From NCBI GenBank assembly GCA_028673005.1, contig CM054114.1, positions 125,207,307 to 125,271,306 on the forward strand: 64,000 nucleotides of DNA, written 5' to 3'. Source of the stretch: Tanypteryx hageni (Eukaryota; Arthropoda; Insecta; Odonata; Petaluridae). This document shows positions 1 to 12,459 of the stretch, piece by piece. A program made the position numbers and the translations under genes. The first letter of the stretch is position 1; every line of letters starts with the position of its first letter. The notes below the pieces were generated by a model. The model had not been told where the DNA came from. It saw only the letters and a list, made by a program, of their open reading frames with translations, and did no database searches.

Positions 1-3000
1 AATGATGTAGCTCTGGCTACCGAATCGAAGCGCGTATAAAACTATCCATTATACTTAGTTGCTCTCAAGGCAAACAAAAACAATAGAGGGAAGCGGTTAA
101 GGAAAATTAAAGATACCTACTGAAAAATGAATGGAAACGAATAATTAAGCTTACAGGATCGAAAAAATGTACATTTGATTTTTATGAAAACAAAGTGATA
201 TTCTCGGTTAATGTTAGTCAAACAAATATTACGCAGAATATGGTTCATATTTCCTTAATCGATTGTGATGTCACCATTTTTATTTATTCATGATAATTTA
301 ACATAGATTTACTCTCAAGTTCACTGAATTTTTATGTCATTGATGACTTTTCCCTTCACTTGTAACTTATGAACTTACTAGAAACATTTCACCTCTGGGT
401 TTTCATCGCTACAAGAAAAATTTCCTATTTTGTTAACCAAATTTCAGCCAATATTGATACTATTATCGATGAGATGGAACTTCTTCATACTTAGATACTA
501 AAATCGTCGAATGAAACCATGCACTTATGACGAGCGTCATACGTGTGCATTATAATCTCCAGCAAGAGCGATAAAAAATCATCATTTTCGATCTTGGCAG
601 GCATGGTCAGCGAAGTGCATCTCCAAATCCGTTTAAAACTGACAAAAGACGTGAGAATTAAAGTGACGTTTTACGAGAGCGTTTCAGTGGTTCGACGTCA
701 CATCCTTCAAATCCGTTTCGCGTTCGAGCGGAAATTACCGGCACTGACGCATAAGATGTCCGGACTCGCTATCATTACAAATATGTAATAAACGGACCCA
801 AGCGGACCCGAGGTTATTTTTTTACCTTTTTTACAGCTTATTTTCTGTATATAATGATGAAGCTGACATAACGTAATCTGACAGACTTGCTGCAGCAGCA
901 TATGCGTCTATTCAACCTCAAAATACATGCGGAAAGACTAAGCTATTTGCTCGATTTTGGTGAAAACCAGAACTTAACTTCGCGCTCAAAACGATGTATA
1001 AGATGTGAAATTCAATACTGTATTTCTTTAACCCTACATTTAAATGCTTTGAATTACAGTTACTTCGCGAGATTTCTTGGTTTATTACTTTGATTTATCC
1101 CAATCTCTCAAGACCTACACCTAAATAAGTTTGAATAGAATAAAGATATGCAAACCTTATGCTTTACCTAACAAATTTCTCTAACTTAAACCACTGAGCG
1201 AGGTCATTTTTTATTGTTTAATTGAAAAAAATTTCGTTCATGTAGTTGTAACAGTATGTTATTTTACTAGTAAATAAATTTTTTCATCGAATGTCTCGAT
1301 TATCCCTTTTAATGAGCCAAAACATTTTATCGGGCGAACAACGAGGACGAAAAATATAAATAAATCAATGATAAAGTGGCCACAACACTTATCATCACTT
1401 GTTATAACAATTTAATTTCTCATAAATTATATTATAATTGGTGGAAATATGCAAGTTTAAAGTTCAAAGAAGAACTTAAGGTCAAAACATTATTGTAATA
1501 TATATTTCATGGCGAATATTTTTCTTTTTCCTAAATTAAAAGCTATAATTCAAGGATAAAATGTTTCATTCACATATGTCGGAGATCGTGAAGAAATTTT
1601 CAATCATTTCTCACTAGAATAAATTTCCATCCTCCCTTCCGAAAAACACGGAACGCAAGAACGTTTTTATACACGATTATGGAGGAAATTTAAATTAATA
1701 TCCCAACGGGAGCATTTTTACTCGCCACCACGAAGAAACCCCGTCTCGCAGAAAAAATTGAAGGCCTATCATTCATTTTTCCATTTCACTTAGGCCGCAT
1801 TTTCATTTAAAATTTCATTAAAGCAAATCCTTGCATACCCATTCATGAGCCGGTTGGAGTCCAGCCGCACAAACACACACGAATGTACGGGCACACGCAA
1901 TAGAAAAGCTCATGCAGGCGACCGTTATTGAAGCTCTAGTCTTGATGGAAGAGTAATCATCAAGATCAGATCAGAAATAAGTGAAAAAGAGTTAAAATTG
2001 TGAGGAAAACATTAAAAGCCCTTTCAGTAACAAGCATCGTCTTCAAAAATAAAAAAAAGGTCAGGGCAAATGCTGCGCGGATCCCTTTTTGTTTTCCTTT
2101 TCTTCGCAAAAGGGAAATCGCTTCTTTTAATCCGACACAGGCCGCCGCCGTCGCCTCGGGAAAAACGAATATTGCTTGATCTTTCAACGAGGTAAGCGGT
2201 TCCCCAACTAATGCACGGTGGTTTCGAAACATAATATGGAAAAAAAATGTGATGAAGCTTGAGGAAAATCATTGCTCGCGTAAAGATTTAGCGTAGGTTT
2301 AGCGACACGGCACAACTGGGAATTTTTAATGATGTCATCGTGTATCTTCAGTTTTTACCCGTTTCGAGCCTCCTACACAATTTCGGGTAAAAAAGCAATG
2401 TTGATCTCATTGCTGAAATCTAATTGATAATTTTGATAACTACAATAGTAAAAAATGCTGGAGGAACCAGATTAGCATTTTGCCGAATCGGTGATTATAT
2501 TACGTTAGTATAGGCCGAAAAAGAATTTACTCTCGGTGAATCATTATTGATGATGGTAGACAAAATGTGCGCATGCTTTTATAGAACCAATTAATGCGAA
2601 TTGGAACTATATTTAAATCATCGTTTGTCAAAAAATTTTAAACGGAATAATACTATTCGTTTAAAATTCATAGTATTGTGAGGTATTTCACAAGTTAAGT
2701 TAACCCATTTAAAAAGAAATACAGTTATTTTTATTTCAAACAAAATTTTGAGTATTTCATTTATTGATTAACATGTAATCCTATTTGGATAATCTATAAC
2801 TCATCATCTTCAGAATAAAAGCAGGTACTCTTAATTATATTTTTGACAGTTTTTATTTTAAAAATGTTGAGATGGGATCAAATTAAACAAAATTAGTTTT
2901 TCGATAAAATGTCATTTGGCCGCATCTTGCAAACTGGTATCGTTTATTTTTCAATATCCATCTCTTTTAAATTTACAAGTTAGTGACATTAATTACTTTA

Positions 3001-4090
3001 AACGAAGAAATATTCATCGGAAAAAAGTAGTGCCTAAAATCTCTAATTCTCTTCAATTTCACGCGAAACCTTTCTATCGTTAACAAATGTCGTTGCCTGG
3101 AGAATTTATCGGTCATCGCTTGATAGACAATTATCGATCTATGCCCGTAAATGTTATTTTCGTCGTCTAAATGAAGAATTTAACCAGTCGTAAAAGACCA
3201 TTTCGGGTGAAACTCTCGCATACTTTGCATTATTTTTTCCGTCGAAATGATCCGAGAAATCCACCTTTGAGAATTTTATAGCGTCTGCAAAAATGCTGAC
3301 AGATAGTACGTAATCGCGAATCTTAGATTCGACTCACAAAGCGGTATTTGCGATGAAACCATTATCCGTGATTCATTCTTATTCATTCACATCATTCTTT
3401 CCCCTATTCAGCATGAAACTACAGCTAAAACTAGACAAATGATTAAAATAACAACGCGATTGCTCACGATTTCTACTGCGAGTCAACAGCTAAACGGATT
3501 TTACGATTACACGATAAATTTTATTGCCACACTTAGCTTTTTCGGTTAAAAGTCTATTACTCTTATTCGATTTTCAAGTTTGTTTTTCTATAGAAGTCAT
3601 TTTAGAAGATGATCGAGTAATTGGACATTGATTTTAATTTGAACAAACCTTTTGCATTTTTCTAATTTTCTCGGGTGACTGTTGGATGAATAAAGATTAT
3701 TTTGCATTGAAACTAACATTCATATGTAACGATAAAATCGGGTTGATACACAATAAGTCTGATCTTGGTTTAAAATGCGAATAATGTAAATGCATCGAAG
3801 GATACGAGATGTCATCAATTCCGTATAATTTAAGAAAATTAATAAAATCCACTTGGTGGAATTCCAAAATAAGGATAATATTAATTAGCATAAAATAAAA
3901 CCCTAGGAGTAGATAACTTGGTACTATTTACACAAAGAAAATCAATAATTAAGTAATTTCTATCAAGGATGCCAACTTAGTGGCGAATAAAAACAAAAAT
4001 TACCACCCCCTAATCACCTAGAAAAGATTACACTGTGCTAATCTCGTGTCCATTTCTCCCTTTAAAATTCTTGATGACGCATAATCTCGT
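1..4090. other. Anonymous AT-rich sequence, no gene seen
   Basis: I see no reading frame with recognisable domains, no transposon ends and no RNA gene here. The open frames on both strands are short, low-complexity and overlap one another, as expected by chance in AT-rich DNA. A minus-strand frame near 1966-2232 has no recognisable motif. Confidence 0.6.
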
Positions 4091-4500
4091 GTTTCCCTTA
4101 GGTATTCTGTCAGTAGCGCGTAAATCACTCGATAGCTGACGCTGTTAAAAAAGCGTCCCAACTCGAAGCGGGAGAGAAGGAAACAACAAAAGTCTTCCCT
4201 TTGAAAAAGTGAGCGCATGTTGCTGTTGCTAGGACGACCGACGGAGAGAATATGTTTAAAACATTGAGGAGGAAATAAAAAAGCGAGAGAAAGATGAAAA
4301 GCCGTGTCGGGCGTCAGCGTCGCGTCGACGAAACGAACAAATGAGCGCCTTTCGCGTGGCCCACGCATGCGCAGTCGGGAACCCTGCCAACGGAGAAAAG
4401 CATATCAAGAAACGGTGCTTCCAAGTGTTTTATTTTTTTTTCGTTTGAGATAAAGATGCGAAGGTGGAGCTCATGGTTCCGCTGTTCCCTGCACATATAT
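4091..4500. promoter_or_regulatory. CpG-richer patch with an NRF1-like motif
   Basis: This segment is visibly richer in G+C and CpG than the sequence on either side. It contains CGCATGCGCA at 4364-4373, which resembles the NRF1 palindrome of many animal promoters. A 116-codon open frame on the minus strand (4018-4368) has no recognisable domain. A promoter or 5' exon is possible, but no transcript structure is visible. Confidence 0.2.
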
Positions 4501-6137
4501 TTTTTCTTCCATTGATGGTAAGCCTGCGTTGTTTCACATGCTCGGGAGACTAAATACGGGGTGGAAAATGCCCATTTGTAAGCGTCGGAGCCTTTCGTCT
4601 CGAATACACTGTAATCACTTTCCGTGCCACGTTTTTAATTGGAGGTTGCGTAACGTGAAGGGTGTTTTTTGCACGGGCGGAATTTGTTTTAGTGGAATTT
4701 TTTTATTTACGAGGTCTTCTATAAATGTCGTTGTGTCCTGCAAATAACAGCATCTTCGCTTTTAATAGTTGGTGCCAAATATCTGAACCAGACCAATGTG
4801 TGTATAGCAAGTTTTCATATAAACGTTCACTCATATAAATTTTCAAAAATTTTTATCATTATGGTTGCTGGTTCAAAAATCCTTGAACAAATTGAACGTG
4901 GAATAAAAAATAACAGTGCAAAGCCTTTGTTTCATTTGATGGGTCAACTATAAAGTGTACTAATACTTTTAATAGACTCTTATATTGTTATCCTATCGAA
5001 TGAAAGAAAAAGCGTGTCTTTACTATGCGTAGCTATTTTTTTTAAAAAATTTTGCGTTCAATTTGTTCGAGTTTTGGATTACCCTGAATATTCCCAAAAT
5101 TACACTGTGCCCATAGTACTATCCAAAAATAAACATGTTAAATTCACTCAACTTGAATTTTTGTCTTTACGAATAAGTTACTCGAGAATTTTATTAGACC
5201 ATTTCGCATTAAGTATTTAAAAAAAAATCAATCTCATGAAAAAATTGACAATTTTTATTTTATTGTGTTCTCTGATACTCATTCTCGAGAGAAAAACACG
5301 AAAGAATGACGGTATTTTCGAAGAATGAAAAGTCTTATGTTTTGGCCTGGTCTCCATGAGGCAAACGGGGCAACATTTATGTTTTAAGAGCTTTAGACTC
5401 GAGAATGGAGAGAACGACAAGTTAAAAATATTTCGCCAACGAAGCGCGAAGGAGGAATATTTAATCGGGCTTTTGTTTCAGGCGCGGATGAACGTCGCAT
5501 ATGAATTAACGAGTACATGGAACAGTAGTCGTAATTCTAACTCCGCTTGTTTATGGCTCTGTCTTTGGGATGATCCATCGCAAAACATGGGTTAAAACGG
5601 AGTTATTCCTTGGTGGCGTTTGAAGCTCGTTAAATATTAAAAGGCATTGTGTATTTCAACTTGAAAGTGTACCCACGCGACTTCATTAAACCAATCCCAC
5701 GCTCTGCACTATTTATTCGTTCCCGGATTGTGATTTGAGAGTACTTTAGATACCGCAGTGTGTGATAATAGAATTTGGTGATTAAAACGGAATTTTCGTA
5801 AAATAGGTTTCAAACTGCGGATGTTAAAGATTAGCATCCCATGCAATAGGTCTGATCCTTGGATTCATGTTTCATGTCCTTTGGAAAGGAGGTCGAAGCG
5901 AGGCACGAGTTCCACTGAACGCCAGACGCTATATTTCTTCTGGATTTGAAAAGTCTAATGCTGTAATACGTGGCTCTCCCAGCCTCATTCGGATCCAGTT
6001 TGATGCTATAGATGGAGCGCGGTAAAACGCCGATTATCTGAGTGCGGATTAGCCGCAGGGCAATTCAATTGCAATCAACTAAATTACTTTATGCTAGAAT
6101 GTTTAATGCACGTTCGCGGAAATTTTAATATATTTAA
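4501..6137. other. Anonymous sequence, no gene seen
   Basis: No domains, transposon ends or RNA genes are recognisable. The short open frames (for example 5356-5595 on the plus strand) have no features of a known family. Confidence 0.5.
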
Positions 6138-6539
6138 TTAACCCTTAAATGCTACACCATGGGTGAAAAAACACCCAGAGCAGCTGTGTTTACATAAAGC
6201 TCAAAAATGTATTAAGTAAACATAGTCCCCTCTTACAATTAGATATGCCTTCCCCTTCTCCTACTGTGGTCACTTTGCTTTTAGACCTTGGTCATAGCGT
6301 GTCTTTGTCTTAGAGATCTTTCTATAGTGGAGCTCAAAGCAGCATTTATGGGGCTTTTATATATTACCGCTGCGAAAAAGATAATCATATTGATACAAAC
6401 TATATTCGGTGAGGTGCACATCGTGCAAGCAGTTTGTTTGTGGTCAACATCGCAATAATAATAATAATTTTTATTTTATCCCCAAGATTTGCACGAGAAC
6501 AAATATAGGACAAGTCAAGTACAATAAAATTTCAGTCAA

Positions 6540-8360
6540 TCAATCAAGATACTCATTAATAGAATAATAGCACTTCTCAATTGAAAAATACTTCAGCTTC
6601 CTTTTAAATTTAGGTAGTAAAGACTCCTCTTTCACATAAGCCGGAAGTTTATTGTACAAAATGCTACCCATATAACGAGAACTTTTACTGTGCATTGCTA
6701 AATTATGTTGCGTTACAATTAGATCATTCTTAGTCCCAGTGTTGTAACTATGAACATTCATATTAAACTTAATATCTAGTATTCGCTGATTATCTTTGAC
6801 AAATAAAATACAATGATAAATATATACACTAGGAAGAGTGAGCAGTTTTAGATTAACAAAAAAACCTCTGCAACTGTCATGCTTTTTTGCATTAGATAGA
6901 AATCGTTCAGCAAGTTTTTGTAGTCTAAATAGTCGCAGGGAATAATGACAATGGCCTCATGCGGCAATACCATATTTTATCCTACTGTATATATATACGC
7001 ATAGTAGATTGACAAAGCTGTTTCTTTGTTTGTCAACTTAATGATTCTTCTCAACATGAAACATCCTACAGCCACCTTGGTGCAGATGGAGTCAATATGA
7101 GGTTCCCAATTTAGCATGTCACTGATATGGACCCCAAGGAACTTACAAAGAGTAGCGTTGTCCATGGGGCCATTAGAAAAATTGAGTGGGATAGATTATT
7201 TTCTTTTGAGGACGGTGAAAAAAAAGGCTGATTTGCTTTTATTAAAAAAAATAGAATTTAGATCACTCCAACTCTCCATGCCCTGAATTGCTGTCTGGGC
7301 AATAACTCTGATATCAGATTTGTCTCTCAGTAGATTTGTTGTATCATCTGCATACATGTACAGATCACCAATAATGGATAATTGAAGATCATTAATATAC
7401 AGAATGAACAGTAGAGGTCCCAGTACAGATCCCTGTGGTACACCTCTGGTAATATTTTTATAGCTGGATGAACAATTTTTGTTATTCCTAGAGGAATAAA
7501 TTGACACAGCTTGTCTCCTATTTGTTAAGAAGGATCTAATTAGGTTACTAGCTACACCAGATATGCCAAAAGATTTCAATTTTGCCAGTAATATTTCATG
7601 GTCTACTGAATCTAAAGCTTTAGTAAGATCATAAAATATTCCTAGTGTATTATCATGACTATCAAGGCCAGCTAACACTGAATCAATGAATTTGTAAATG
7701 GCAGCTTCTGCTGAGCATCCTTCCATGAATTCAAATTGACAATTTGATATAATATTGAACTTTACCAGGAAGTACATTATTCTTCTAGCGATTACAGTTT
7801 CAAGCACTTTAGCAAACACAGATAAAACTGATATAGGGTGGTAGTTGTCCATTTTGTCACCTTCACCTTTTTTAAAAATGGGTACTACTTTGGCAATTTT
7901 TAGTTTTTTAACAGTAAAGTACTCCTTTAGCCAAACAATTAGAGGGTTACAACAACCAATGCATTTCGCCCACAAGGTGGGCATCTTCAGGGTAAAACCT
8001 GTCTCAACAGTGACTGGGAGTCGACTGCCTGTCGACTCCCAGTCACTGTTGAAACAGGTTTTGCCCCTGAAGATGCCCACCTCGTGGGCGAAATGCATTG
8101 GTTGTTGTAACTCTCTAATTGTTTGGCTAAAGGAGTACTTTACCTTTAATAATCTGAGCAAAAGTTATTGAGCTACCAACAATTAATTTTTAGTTTGTCA
8201 GGAAAAATTCCTGAGTATAAGGCAGCATTTACGATATCAGTCAGAGGTGACAGAATATGTTCTCCTACCTGGTCCTTTAAGAGAGAGCATGGGCTATCAT
8301 CCCATCCAGCTAAATGTTTATTACTAACTTTGCATAGCATTAGTTTTACTTCATTTTCAC
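6540..8360 (-). pseudogene. LINE ORF2 reverse transcriptase and C-terminus, interrupted
   Basis: Reading down the minus strand, the finger region (AGWDDSPCSLLKDQ at about 8300) runs into GIFPDKLKI near 8190. It is then broken by an inserted palindrome, and resumes at about 7906 with KLKIAKVVPIFKKG. RT blocks follow in order: a FYDLTKALDSVDHE block with the first catalytic Asp; RGVPQGSVLGPLLFILYIND; and YMYADD, which carries the two catalytic Asp residues. The thumb region (LGVHISDMLNWEPHID) is at 7000-7165. A break near 6977 shifts frame, and the C-terminus continues in another frame to a stop near 6540. The core catalytic residues survive although the gene is dead, which suggests fairly recent insertion. 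An open frame of 321 codons here is a chimera, because its first 80 or so codons come from the palindrome. Confidence 0.9.
7895..8196. mobile_element. Palindromic PLE-terminus-like insertion with 12-bp target duplication
   Basis: AATTTTTAGTTT occurs at 7895-7906 and again at 8185-8196, exactly where the LINE reading frame is split, so it is a target-site duplication. The 278-bp insert (7907-8184) is mainly a palindrome: left arm about 7914-8025, 5-bp spacer, right arm about 8031-8143, with only a few mismatches. A 41-bp tail follows on the right. Each arm contains CTGAAGA, a GCCCAC/GTGGGC stem and GAAA (right arm 8067-8093), the layout of a hammerhead-ribozyme core as known from termini of Penelope-like elements. 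I infer a head-to-head pair of PLE terminal fragments inserted into the LINE. A foldback element is the alternative. Confidence 0.7.
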
Positions 8361-8387
8361 AGGAAGAAAAAAGAAAAATTGTTTTTT

Positions 8388-8765
8388 CTATTGGAGCAGT
8401 GCATTGTGATCAAAGAAGTGAAAGTCCAGGACACTACATTCAATTACTTCCAGATTGGTAAAAATATTATCAATTATCGTGGAGGAGGAGGATGTTATCC
8501 TTGTAGGTTGAAAGATTGTTTGACTGGCATTATACATAAAAAATAAATCAAGGAGCTGAGATTTAAAGGGATTTTTAGGGTTGAAATCCACATTAAGATC
8601 ACCATAGACAATAATATATTTGGATTTCTTACAGATTATGTCAAGAGCCTCTTCTAATTTATCCTTAAAAATTAAGAAACTGCCATTTGGTGATCTGTAC
8701 ACGCATAGGACTGAGATATAGAGACCCTCCTGGGGTATTAGATCAATGGTGCAATGGTTAGGCAC
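8388..8765 (-). pseudogene. LINE ORF2 apurinic-type endonuclease fragment
   Basis: About 125 codons remain open. The CVYRSPN block at residues 21-27 and GDLNVDF near residue 56 match conserved blocks of LINE endonucleases, the latter containing a catalytic Asp-Asn pair. FFDHNALL near the end corresponds to the terminal S-D-H motif, with the usual Ser replaced by Phe. The N-terminal half of the domain, including the early Glu motif, is missing because the element is truncated. The enzyme would nick target DNA before target-primed reverse transcription; this copy cannot do so. Confidence 0.85.
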
Positions 8766-9472
8766 TTCCAGATGAGCTGGAGTTTCGAAATTTTTTTTTT
8801 AGGTAGAGTTTTGTGCAAAATCGACCAGAAAAAACGAAAATCTTGTAAAAGTGCAACAATGCGGACGCTAAAAATTTGCAATTGTTTAAACAAATTTTCA
8901 AGGTTTATTTACGTCCGCATGTGCTACGGAGTTGAAATTTTTTTTATAAGTAGAATTTGTAAAAAAAAGAAATGGTGATTATACAAATTTTGATATTTTA
9001 ATTTGTTTGGCAGTTAAAATTTCTTAAAGTTTAAACAAATAGATAACTTTTTAGGTACTACGGGATGAGCTAGGAAGCTGAAATTTTAAAATTATTTACA
9101 AAGTAGTAAATTTGCACAAATAAACATTTCAATTTTACCATATTTGAATTTCGGCGGCCGTTAAAAATTATTTAAATTTAAACAATTAGAAAAATATTAT
9201 TTTACTTCTAGAAATGCTACACCTTTTAAATTTGGCTAAAATGTGTAGCATTAGTACCCCATAATGAAGATTGTGTAAAATGTTTAAAATTGCAACATTT
9301 GGGGATTGTTTTAAAGTATTATTTTTACATGTGGGAAAAAAACGAAAATCGCTGCGGAGGTGAAATCTTTAGAATTAAAAGAATATTTGTAATAATAAAA
9401 TGTCTGTCTGAAAAATGATTCTTTTTTTAAGGTTAGATGAAATGCTTGCAGCATGCAAGCACCAACTACTAG
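8760..9472 (+). mobile_element. Non-autonomous Helitron copy C1 (3' end certain, 5' end not located)
   Basis: The 3' end has the standard Helitron layout: a short hairpin (GCTTGCAGCATGCAAGC) about 10 bases before terminal CTAG (9469-9472), followed by T. The last 430 bases repeat closely at about 10010-10436. There is no Rep/helicase frame. The start is arbitrary: it is the point where recognisable LINE sequence ends. Confidence 0.6.
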
Positions 9473-10435
9473 TATGTTATATCCTCTGTAAGAGTCGTCG
9501 ATTAATAATGATAACAGGAGGATACTAATGTTTAGCTCAAACTACATGAGCTAGAGAGCTGAAAGTTTTAGATTTTGTAGATATGATAAAGAAATCTTCA
9601 GATAAAATGAGATTTCTTACCTAAGTGACATGAGTTCGACTCCAGAAATTCCGAAAATTGCGTTTTTCCCATAAGAAAAGCATTGCGCCATTTTAGTAAA
9701 TTAATTATGGGCACTTGCCGGTAAGCTAGAAAGATGAAATCCTCAGTGTTGCTAGATAACCGTAATATCTATTAGGAATTATTGTCACTTTTGCTTTCAG
9801 TGTCTTGGGTTTGACTCCAGAGACCCCGGAATATCTCCCATAAGTTAGCATGGGAAAACGCAATCCAGTGTGTAGACCAATCTAATAAGTTTAGGAAGCT
9901 GAAATTTTGCAAGATTATAGAACTTTTCTCGTAACCAACTATAAAATTCGAAAATTTTAAAATTGTAAATTTTAGGGATTTTTTAAAACTCCATTTGAAC
10001 ATTAAAGTTTAATAATTTTTTAGGTACTACGGGATGAGCTAGGAAGCAGCAATTTTCAAATTATTTACACAACAGTGCATTTGCACAAATAAACATTTCA
10101 ATCTCTCCATATATATTGCGGCAACCGTTAAAAATGTTTAAATTTTAAACAATTAGAAAAATATTATTTTACTTCTAGAAGTGCTACAACTTTAAAATTT
10201 GACTCAAATGTGTAGCATTAGTACCCCATAATGGAGAAAGTGTAAAATGTTTAAAATTGCAACATTTGGGGATTGTTTTAAACTATTTTTTTACATGTGG
10301 GAAAAACGAAAATCGCTGCGGAGGTGAAATCTTTAGAATTAATAGAATATTTGTAATGATGAAATATCTGTCTGAAAAATTAATGTTTTTTCAAGGTGAG
10401 ATGAAATGCTTGCAGTCTGCAAGCACCTTCTACTA

Positions 10436-10436
<1 letters not shown>
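9473..10436 (+). mobile_element. Non-autonomous Helitron copy C2, directly repeated behind C1
   Basis: The terminal part (about 10010-10436) is a direct repeat of the end of copy C1, including the hairpin CTTGCA...TGCAAG and terminal CTAG (10433-10436) followed by T. The period between the two ends is 964 bp. Phrases such as ACGGGATGAGCTAGGAAGC recur in both. The 5' boundary of this copy is uncertain; a TC start just after the first terminus (near 9480) is possible. Confidence 0.6.

Positions 10437-10486
<50 letters not shown>
10437..10486. repeat. (TA)n microsatellite
   Basis: About 25 TA units lie immediately after the second Helitron terminus, so the Helitron inserted at or in a TA-rich target. 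Confidence 0.95.
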
Positions 10487-10488
<2 letters not shown>

Positions 10489-10738
10489 CTGTGAAAACTG
10501 TATTAAAACTAGATAAAGTGATTTTTAATATTTTTTGTTAAAATTCATTTTGTATCATTACGAATTTTACACTAGTAATGTGTGCAGTACAAGATATGAG
10601 CATTTTTAATAAAAACATAGGTACTTGTTCTTAAAAACATTTATTCATACTAAATCCGCATACGAAAGCTGCCGGGTGAAAATTCACCTATGTGTTGTAG
10701 TAGCGTGATTTTTTAGAAGTGTAGTATTTAAGGGTTAA

Positions 10739-12450
10739 AGAATATTTTTCCTGAATCTTCTTCGCCGGCATGAATTTGTTATGTTTTCACAAATAACGTT
10801 GCATAATAAACCTGTACGGATTATAACAGATATTTCACCAAATTTGGCCTTTAAAAATTAATCTTTCTGATAGTCCGTGGCGTTCAATCATCCACTCCTG
10901 ATCCACTACATATAATACAATAATCGGTTCAAAAATTTAATATCAACCTCAGATTGTGGATAAAATCCCATTGATGGTGAAAGTGGCTCCAACAGCCGTG
11001 AAACGGTCATAAAACTACATGAACATTTTTATATCAACCATATTGGAGTGAATTTTGGCATCAACGGACAATCGGATTTTAACTGTGGTTTACTGTAGAA
11101 AAAAATATAGAATGCCTCACACATCCTGGGCTTTTGTGGCGTAATTGTTTGCGTATACTTAGCCGCTCCCTCCATTTTCCTTGAAATGACCTCAAATGTG
11201 TCATGAATGCCGGTAAAAAAACCCTTTGATTAAGTAGGCTTCCGCCACGGTTTTTAAATCAGTTACGTTAACCAAAGGCGCTATCAGGGTCGGCAATAGC
11301 GTAAAAAATCAACTTCAAAACAGTTAAAATCTCTTAGCGCTTTTAAAAAAAATCTTCCGCAAGCGTTATAGAGAAGAAAAAGCTGTTTAAACAGAACGGT
11401 CGAAACATTTTGTAACCAAAGATTTCTAGACAATATCGGATTTTTCTCCGAATTCGTTCGTCTCATTTTCCTATTGGGAATTCAAATGATATTGATGGTT
11501 GCTTTTGCAATGAACATTTGGTTTTCCCAACTTTTTAATGGACATTAGAGAGAAAAAATGTAAGTGATATTTACTTCGCCAAACATTTTCCGTAAACGTG
11601 AAAAATATGTCGTTCCTCCCAACAATAACCAAGAATGACATTACGTACTCACAGGCCACCTCGAAAAAATGTGAATGGCAAATAAAGGAGTGAAGCGAGA
11701 ATTTTAAAACACTTACGGCAACGACCGAAAATTTCACGAGGTATTTTCGAAGCTTCCTGGTTGAGAAGTATTGGCTGTTGGTATTGGTCTTAACACGAAG
11801 ACTTTACTTGACGTGGAATTGGTCGTTTCATTTTTGGGAAGTATCGGATTTAGATTTTTTTAAAAACCTTTGAGGTTAAGAAGCAGGAACATTTGTATTG
11901 TTCCACATGCCAGTGTTGCTTGATGATTTTGATTTATTGCCTGATCGGTTAGTTTTTCATCTTGAATTTCAAAAATATTTAATCCCATCGTTTACTTAAA
12001 GTTTGAGGTCGACGTTACCTATCAAACTTTTATATACTATTTTGTTAAACATTATATTTATATCTGCTTCAGATTTTTGTTTGTTAATGAGCATAATACA
12101 AAGGGGATCAATTTGGTCCCCAAACCCCATTTTCATTCAAAGCACCATGTAGCGAGAAATCGGATTTCTCTAACGCGAAATCGAGGCATGGGCTCGTGAA
12201 TTAATCCAAATGGAGCTCAATAAAAATCCCCAATTCACCTTTCGTCCGACATCGTTCCTCGTTACGTTCGTATTTATATCGCTTGAAAAGGAGGCTATTT
12301 AAAGAGGATTATCTCTTTCTCTAGAATGTTTGAGGAACACCCGCCCCATTCATCAATCCTACCGACCTGACAAAAGAACCGCGCGAAAAAATAAACAAAA
12401 AGAGCGCAAAAAGCGAAATAATTGTATTCTCCTCGAAGTTTATGGTATCG
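10739..12450. other. Anonymous sequence, no gene seen
   Basis: No recognisable element or gene. Minus-strand frames at 11284-11466 and 11471-11737 have no known motif. Confidence 0.5.
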
Positions 12451-12459
12451 CATGAATAC

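Larger units (their letters stand above)
6454..8765 (-). mobile_element. 5'-truncated CR1/jockey-group LINE, dead copy
   Basis: The element reads on the minus strand and is recognised from ORF2: an endonuclease fragment (8388-8765), then reverse transcriptase, then a C-terminal region reaching about 6540. It ends in a short A/T-rich 3' UTR and an ATT-repeat tail on the minus strand (plus-strand AAT repeats from 6454). A simple-repeat tail of this kind is usual for CR1/jockey-type LINEs. The 5' end lies at about 8760, inside the endonuclease domain, so the copy is 5'-truncated and lacks ORF1. Frame breaks near 6977, a foreign palindrome at 7907-8184, and further breaks make it inactive. It lies inside the piggyBac-like shell. 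The assignment to a CR1- or jockey-like clade rests on motif style only. Confidence 0.9.
6142..10734. mobile_element. piggyBac-like transposon shell, internally replaced by nested insertions
   Basis: Both ends look like a piggyBac-type DNA transposon. TTAA at 6138-6141 is followed by CCCTTAAATGCTACACC. At the other side the reverse complement of that end (CCCTTAAATACTACACT) is followed by TTAA at 10735-10738. TTAA target duplication and ends starting CCC are characteristic of the superfamily. The left end also has a short inner palindrome (GGGTG...CACCC near 6160-6175). No transposase frame was found. The interior is filled by a reverse LINE (6454-8765) and Helitron sequence (about 8760-10436), which accounts for most of the 4.6 kb. 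The original element was probably a short non-autonomous copy of a few hundred bases. The pairing of the two ends rests on about 16 matching bases plus the TTAA. Confidence 0.6.

Noticed and set aside
7845..8171. Plus-strand open frame of 108 codons
   Set aside because: It lies on the palindrome and antisense LINE sequence; the peptide mirrors the opposite strand.
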